The translations under genes and the position numbers were made by a program. From Siphlonurus alternatus (Eukaryota > Arthropoda > Insecta > Ephemeroptera > Siphlonuridae), in NCBI GenBank assembly GCA_949825025.1, contig OX463783.1, forward strand, positions 17,581,628 through 17,645,627: DNA of 64,000 bases, in the 5' to 3' direction. Of this stretch, positions 62,630 through 64,000 are shown piece by piece. Below the pieces are notes generated by a model. That model was not told the origin of the DNA. It ran no database searches and saw nothing but the letters and a program-made list of their open reading frames with translations. Numbering within the stretch: position 1 is the stretch's first letter; every line of letters begins with the position of its first letter.

Positions 62630-62985
62630 CTACATCTCCCTTGCCTATGCCGTCTCGTGTGCGGGGGTGGATCAGGAGGAACTAGAAGGGTCACTGTACT
62701 AGTTAAAATGGCCCCCGTGGTGAAGGATCATAGTACGGTCCTCTTCTGACTGAGGTGGTACTTGCCATAATCTGGTTCCTCCCCACGGCAGCGCCAGTAC
62801 GAACGAAGGTGTGCGGCCGCTGCTTAGCGAGTGTCCGGGAGGCATATCGACTGATGTGATCTCATGTCGGAGAACGAGTGCAAACTGTCCCCAGTTGTGA
62901 AGACTTGGCCGGGCCCAAAACAGCTGAGGGCGGGGAAGGCGAGTTTGACGAGAAGTGGGGTCTATGTTGGAAGATATTACGCGTT
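62630..62985 (+). other. unidentified GC-rich island
   Basis: A block much richer in GC than its surroundings, ending at a T-run (62986-62994). Short frames include VRTKVCGRCLASVREAYRLM, which is in phase with the GTPase donor after an AG near 62800-62806, but it does not resemble a GTPase C-terminus. 'gactgaggt' (near 62749) recalls the SINE body, but no other family block is present. It could be a mobile element of unknown type or a short regulatory island. Confidence 0.35.
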
Positions 62986-62994
62986 TTTTTTTTT

Positions 62995-64000
62995 AGTTAA
63001 ATTTTATTGTTTTATTCGCGCTATCTTTTATTTGTATTGGTATTATTTTACCATTTACACATTTAGATTGACATAAAAATACTTTGATATTTTTAAAACA
63101 TATGATATTGCAGAAATCGTCATATATAAACTTATAATATATACACATTAAATTTCATTAAAAAACATTTTTTCGATTCATTTTTAAAAAAATATTTAAC
63201 AATATACCAAGAACAATTCATTTCAAATTTTTTATCTTATTGCATTGATGGATATAAGATTTCATTTTCAATAACATTAACATGTCTTTAAAGAAAAATA
63301 AACTTGAATTGTAAACGATGATTATTTACTCTACTGTGCAAACATCTCTGTGTTTTCACAGTTTCCCATCATTTGAAAAGTTAATGTCTTCAATAGTATT
63401 TTAGCATGGACATTGTGATGAAAGCTTTGAAGAATATACTGACCAGTGAGTCTAATCATAATAAAAAGTAAATTAAATGTTTTGCAAACATCAAATAAAT
63501 GAAAATATACTGAAATGACGATAGACACTAGATATAGGAACCATTGGAGCTCTTATCAAAACATTGAATAATTAACAAGTAACATCTGATGGATTAATTT
63601 ACTGTGAAAAATATCAATCGAAAAATAACATTAAATAAATTGCATTTTCCATAATTTTATCAACAAAGGAATAAATTTATACAAAAATATCAAGTTACAG
63701 CCTGCATGTATCTTTAATTTACCATTTTGATTGAATAATAAAAATCAAACTGTTGATAAATATACATAAAACTTGGGCTGAGACCTTTATTTATATTTTT
63801 ATAAGTCTGATGTTTAATATTTATTTATACTATTTATATTCACATGATAAAAAATATTCTATCAGCATATATTCAAACTTTTATAATAATAACCATCATG
63901 CAGAAATTTTAATGTTGAATTAACGGAGATAAAAAATAATAATAATACAATGCAAAAATTTTAATATGATAGTAGGTTTTATATGAAAATATTAGTTTTA
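62995..64000. other. AT-rich sequence to the window end
   Basis: No gene, RNA or repeat recognised; probably GTPase intron or intergenic. Confidence 0.45.

Overview
The window is nuclear DNA from an insect. It is strongly AT-rich (by eye roughly 70% or more), with long introns, many microsatellites and a heavy load of small transposable elements. The best evidence is a complete, 13-coding-exon tyrosine hydroxylase gene (the pale/TH family) with the insect-specific arrangement of acidic cassette exons. I cannot place the insect order from this sequence alone. No bacterial, CRISPR or tRNA features were seen.

Layout: 1-2253 holds a possible small exon at the left edge and a 5'-truncated non-LTR retrotransposon whose reverse transcriptase frame is still open. 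2254-34150 is about 32 kb of AT-rich intergenic DNA. It contains large palindromes, TIR/MITE families, a 5S rRNA-derived SINE with several truncated relatives, an 866-bp element with stepped A-tract inverted ends and an apparent 8-bp target duplication, microsatellites, and one unexplained 41-codon ORF. 34160-49040 is the TH gene on the + strand: candidate TATA/Inr, ATG at 34474, stop at 48627, poly(A) signal at 49035. 49041-54960 is intergenic with further hairpin MITEs and SINE relics. From about 54965 to beyond 62357 lies a second + strand gene, a divergent Ras-superfamily GTPase (RERG/RASL-like). Four coding exons are visible and the 3' end lies outside the window. 62358-64000 is intron or intergenic DNA with one GC-rich island.

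TH makes L-DOPA for dopamine, and in insects also for cuticle tanning and melanin. Its exons 3-5 are each a multiple of three, phase 1 to phase 1, and together encode 70 acidic-rich residues, so long (574 aa) and short (504 aa) forms are predicted. This matches the known Drosophila epidermal/neuronal isoform pair. The GTPase gene has no evident functional link to TH. The rest of the interest lies in the mobile-element structure: stepped inverted ends, paired palindromes, shared TIR families inside TH introns, and a marked excess of the 8-mer TGACGTCA.
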